Assembly (NCBI GenBank): GCA_021502835.1
Contig: JAKFGP010000063.1
Coordinates: 1-30,273, forward strand
Direction of reading: 5' to 3'
Origin: Streptomyces thinghirensis
GTDB taxonomy: Bacteria > Actinomycetota > Actinomycetia > Streptomycetales > Streptomycetaceae
Length of the DNA: 30,273 nucleotides
Shown here: piece after piece, positions 27,258 through 30,273 of the stretch
How positions within the stretch are numbered: the stretch's first letter is position 1
Layout of the letters: each line of letters opens with the position of its first letter
Position numbers and translations under genes: made by a program
Notes under the pieces: generated by a model
Told to the model about the DNA's origin: nothing
The model's input: the letters and a program-made list of their open reading frames with translations, nothing else
The model's database searches: none

Positions 27258-29581
27258 TCATGGGGTGGTACATACCACCCCTGGAGTGACGCGGAGGTTG
27301 AGTCGGCCGGCCCGTCGCGACGATTTCGACCGTCCTCGTCGGCCCGTACCGTCAACTCGCACCGGGTGGTCCCAGATGATCTCCAGGGCTCTCTCCCGTG
27401 CGCGGTGGTTCGCTCACGCAGAGGGTGAGCGGTACGCCCTCTGCGCCGGACCAGCACGCTCGTCCCCCGCCGTCGCGGTGGGCGGGCCCGCCGTGCCGGG
27501 CTGCCAGAAGTTCGCGGCCGTAGAGGCCGAGCGGGAGAACGGCGACCGCCTGGCACTGGTCGTCGTTGACCAGGACCGCGAGCCGGCGGCGGTCGGCGGC
27601 GGCGCGGCGTGCGACGTCCCGGCAGGGAGGCGGCCGGCATGAGGACGTAGACGTAGTCCGCGTCGGCCAGGTCCGTGCGTGATCCAGCCAGGGTCTGCCA
27701 GCGGCGGGTCCGGCGCTCGGTCGGCTGGTGGTGTTGATGTCGGACCAGGCGCCGGGCAGTCCTCGCCGCAGGTCCGCGGCCCGCCCCGGGCGCGATCAGC
27801 CGCCGTGGCCGCCAGATAGCCCAGCCGCGGCGCGGGCGAGGCCTGGCGGCCACCCTCGAGGTTGCGGTTGTCGGCGACCGTCTCGACCAGGGCGCCGTCC
27901 CGCGCGGGTGCTGCCGGCGCCCGGCGAACCACCTCGTCGTCGAGGAAGACCAGGACTGCGGGCTTCGAGGGTCGAGCCGAACCGCTTGCAGTGCTGGCCG
28001 ACGGCCGCGTACTCGCCGTCCGGTCGTGCCGCCGACCCAGCAGGCCTCGGGCTTGGAGCGCGCCCCATTCGCCGCCGGCCTTGTCGGAGCAGGCGCCCGG
28101 GTGAAACGGTGGTGCCGAGCAGCCGGTACCAGTCGACGGTCAGCAGAACCAGTCCGTGTACACAGTCGGACCAACCGGATCTGGCCCCGTTCGCCCACCA
28201 GACAGAGCATACCCGCTGCTCAGTGGCCAGCCGCGCGGGTTCTCGCCATTGCCGCACTCGTAGTGGGCGAAGCGGTCGCTGGCCATAGCGAGCCCGCGGT
28301 GAAGGCGGGGCGACGTGGACGCTTGCAGTCCATGGCCATGAAGTCGGTGCGGTGGAAGCTCGGGCGCAGCCTCGACAGAGGCGTGGCGATCTCGATACAG
28401 CCGGGCCGGGTCGGCGACCCCGAACTGCGGTGCCGTCAGGACAGGGTGACGGTGTCGCGTTGGATCAGCCCTTGATCCGCGCGTGGCGGCACCGGCGCTC
28501 GGCGTCGCTCGCGCCGCCGCGAGAACCGCCGCGGCGACGATCTGCTGTCCGTGGAAGTGGTCGCTGCACTGACGTGCAGGTCGTCGCTCTGAGGCTCGCC
28601 CGGCTGATGGCGCGGCCGTGACGGGGTCCGCGGCCGGTCCGTCGTGGACGAGGGGCGCTAGCGTGCTCGACGCTGTCGAGGATGATCTGCGGCCGGGTCC
28701 GTCACCTCCCTCGAGCCGGCGAGCGGGGTGAACGGCCAGCCGAGCCGTCCAGCCGCTGACCTGGCCGTACGTCCCCAGTAGAGCGGCCAGGTGGTGCTGG
28801 ACGAACGAGCCGTCGGCGTAGAAGCCATCGCCTTCGGTGACGTGCAGGAAGGCGAAGGCGTCATGAACGAGGGCGATCTGGCGGGGCCGGCCCGGAGAAC
28901 CGCGCGGGCAACGGACAGCACGAATCGACGCGTTGGCGCCGGTGGAAGTGCCGGAGTAGTCCACCGAGCATCGCGTCGGGAATGAAGTGGTCGACGGCGG
29001 CGCAGGCGGCGGCGGTGCCCAGTCGATGCCGAGGTAGTCGTGGAGGGCGGCGGTGATCATAAAGCGCTGCCGATCCCCATTCCCACAGTTCCCGTAGCGG
29101 GTCGTGCCGGGATGTAGACGGTGGCGGGGAGGTCGTCGAGCCGCGCAGGATGTCGACGAGGAGGGCCTCGTCGCCGGTGGAGCCGGGGCCCTGCTGGACG
29201 TACGCCTCAGTCATAGTCCACAGCCGGCCGTAGGCGGTGGATGCCGGCGGGGAGCAGGTCAGAAAAGTGGCGGGCCACGGGGGGATGGGGGTGGAGGCCG
29301 CTGGCGGCGCGCGGTGGGCTATCGGCACGTCACCGGTTTCGACGGGCAGAGCGTACGGTTCGGCAGCCGGATCGTAGCCGTCGCCGAGGGCGATGTCGAG
29401 CCAGCGTCGGCGGAAGTGTCGCGGGGGTCGGCGACACCGCGAGCGCCGGAAGACGGCGAGCGCCGAGCGCGGTGCCGAAACCGGGCTGATCGTGGCGGCC
29501 AGGGCGGCCTTGAAGCAGGACGGTGCAACAGATGGGTTCGGCTACCGGTTCGGCGGTATCCACCGGCCACGTGGAGGTCAT
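27258..29581 (-). CDS. Secreted polysaccharide lyase family 8 (hyaluronate/chondroitin/xanthan lyase type)
   Basis: Cleaves uronic-acid-containing polysaccharides outside the cell by beta-elimination. ATG 29579-29581 (MTSTWPVD) follows GGGAAGGG; a twin-Arg-like stretch and LAATISPVSAPRSA, read in shifting frames, look like a secretion signal. Then WLDIALGDGYDPAAEPYALP, ASTAYGRLWTMTEAYVQQGP, ALLVDILRG, YGN-WWEWEIGSA (aromatic patch and catalytic Asn, frame-shifted near 29085), ITAALHDYLG, AACAAVDHFIPDAMLG, TSTGAN, VTEGDGFYADGSFVQH (catalytic His), YWGTYGQV (Tyr), EVTDP, APLVHDG, DHFHGQQIVAAA, VLTAPQFGVADPARL, LAMASDRFAHYECGNGENPR-GW, YTDWF, VDWYRLLGTTVS, GGEWGAPSP, DGEYAAVGQHCKRFGSTLEA, VLMPAASL and VTPGVVCTTP-TGA (27258-27260). 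About 775 residues, normal. Very many frameshifts. Confidence 0.85.
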
Positions 29582-29725
29582 GCTCGCGGCCCTTCCCGAT
29601 CCACGAGTCCGCCGAACGGCCGTGCTGGGGAAAGGGCCCGTCAAGGTTACAAGGAGACACTTGGCTTCCACCGCGTCCGGTTCGCCTCTCCACGTGCCGA
29701 AGCGTTCGATCCGCGACGCCCAGGG
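29582..29725. promoter_or_regulatory. Divergent spacer between the lyase and the radical SAM gene
   Basis: About 145 bases between two starts pointing away from each other. It has the lyase ribosome-binding site GGGAAGGG at its left edge and AAGGTTACAAGGAG at 29642-29655. Promoters for both genes are expected here; no exact element can be read. Confidence 0.35.
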
Positions 29726-30273
29726 GTGACCTTCAGCCTGCGCCTGCGCATGGCTCGCCGGCACCCTGCTGTACTCGAGATCTTCCTGCACCTGGAGCCC
29801 TGGACCTCGACGTGGCGGAGCGCAACCCGCCAGCAGGGCAGAACTGAGGTCCGGGTCGTGGACCTCCAGGTGCTGGACCTGGCGACCCTGCAGGACGGTG
29901 CAGTCGTTCGGCCGGGGCCCTCGGCGTCTCGCTGAACTACGCGAACATCCCAGGGCTTGATCGACCTGGCGGCGAAGGTGGGCGGGAATCCCAGCTGCTT
30001 CGTCTTCTTCGGCAGTCCCAGCGTCTCCTTCGACCGCCGAGGACGTGCTGGAGCAGACAGCCGGGGCGGTGGACGCGGTGGTCAGGGCGAGGGCGAACCG
30101 TTGATCGCGCCGCTGCTCGAGGAACGGTGCGCGACGGCGGGGTGGGGGGCGTGCCCGGGATCATCACCCCGCGGCCGGGGGGCCGCGCTGATGATGCACG
30201 GCATCGACTCCGCTGCCGGCCCGCGACCTGATGCGCAGCGGCGCCGCTACTTCATCAACGGAAGGCCTGGACC
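29726..30273 (+). CDS. B12-binding radical SAM protein, HpnR-like (N-terminal part, cut by window end)
   Basis: Reading across frames: TLLYSEIFLHLEP near 29775 (VLEIFLHLEP in one frame), LDLDVAERNPPAG, EVRVVDLQVLDLATLQD, GALGVSLNYANIPGLIDLAA-KVGGNPSCFVFFG, (S)PSVSFTAEDVLEQTAGAVDA-VVR, EGEPLIAPLLEE, VRDGGVGGVPGIITP, LMMHGIDS, ARDLMR, RRYFING. This is the cobalamin-binding Rossmann domain of class B radical SAM methylases. The order EIFLRLEPLG, VRLIDLQVF, FSLNYLANIPEVIDLAK, FVFVGGHSxSF, GAxDxVVRGEGE is that of HpnR, the hopanoid C-3 methylase, and its close relatives. The CxxxCxxC cluster motif would lie just past the window. The start is unsure: GTG 29726 or ATG 29750. Frameshifts near 29765, 29805, 29910, 30020, 30035, 30095 and 30115. 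Confidence 0.7.

Overview
The window is chromosomal DNA of a Streptomyces species or a very close relative. It has high G+C, GTG starts, a HupS-type histone-like protein with a lysine/alanine tail, the leuCD-ndgR locus and two conservons. Gene order closely follows the S. coelicolor ddlA-gpsA-(acyltransferase)-cofC-hupS-leuD-leuC-ndgR-tRNA-gltX-conservon-accE/accB neighbourhood; this comparison is from memory, not from a search.

The sequence has single-base insertions and deletions every few hundred bases, including inside indispensable genes (gltX, ddlA, gpsA) and inside tRNAs (67-75 nt instead of 73). I read these as sequencing or assembly errors. I therefore annotate genes across frameshifts by following the family alignment from frame to frame, and do not call them pseudogenes. 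Boundaries quoted are where recognisable starts and stops lie.

Layout: 289-739 (+) an AsnC/Lrp ligand-binding-domain protein and a short DUF3515-like lipoprotein. 749-3853 (-) ddlA, then gpsA, which appears physically fused to a PlsC-type acyltransferase. 3998-4848 (+) cofC/fbiD for coenzyme F420 and a cold-shock-like protein. 4935-5970 (-) hupS and a small unknown. 6227-8250 (-) leuD and leuC, divergent from the IclR regulator ndgR (8445-9154 +). 9385-9891 (-) five tRNA genes (Glu and Gln). 9983-13142 (-) a HAD hydrolase, gltX and a fumarylacetoacetate-hydrolase-like protein. 13316-13507 (-) a small unknown protein. 14100-19553 (+) and 19955-24976 (+) two complete tandem conservons, each CvnA sensor kinase-like, CvnB roadblock, CvnC DUF742 and CvnD small GTPase. 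25268-27079 (-) accE and accB of an acyl-CoA carboxylase. 27258-29581 (-) a family 8 polysaccharide lyase. 29726-end (+) the N-terminal part of a B12-binding radical SAM protein of the HpnR (hopanoid C-3 methylase) type.

Functional themes are cell wall and phospholipid precursor supply (ddlA, plsC-gpsA), leucine synthesis with its own regulator, charging of glutamate (gltX beside tRNA-Glu genes), and a double prokaryotic 'G-protein-coupled' signalling locus. The most interesting observations are the apparent acyltransferase-GpsA fusion through a Gln-rich linker that lacks any start or stop codon, the tandem conservons with diverged sensors but near-identical GTPases, a small ANPRR-motif protein between the metabolic genes and the conservons, and the PL8/radical SAM pair beyond accB, which looks like a boundary to accessory DNA.
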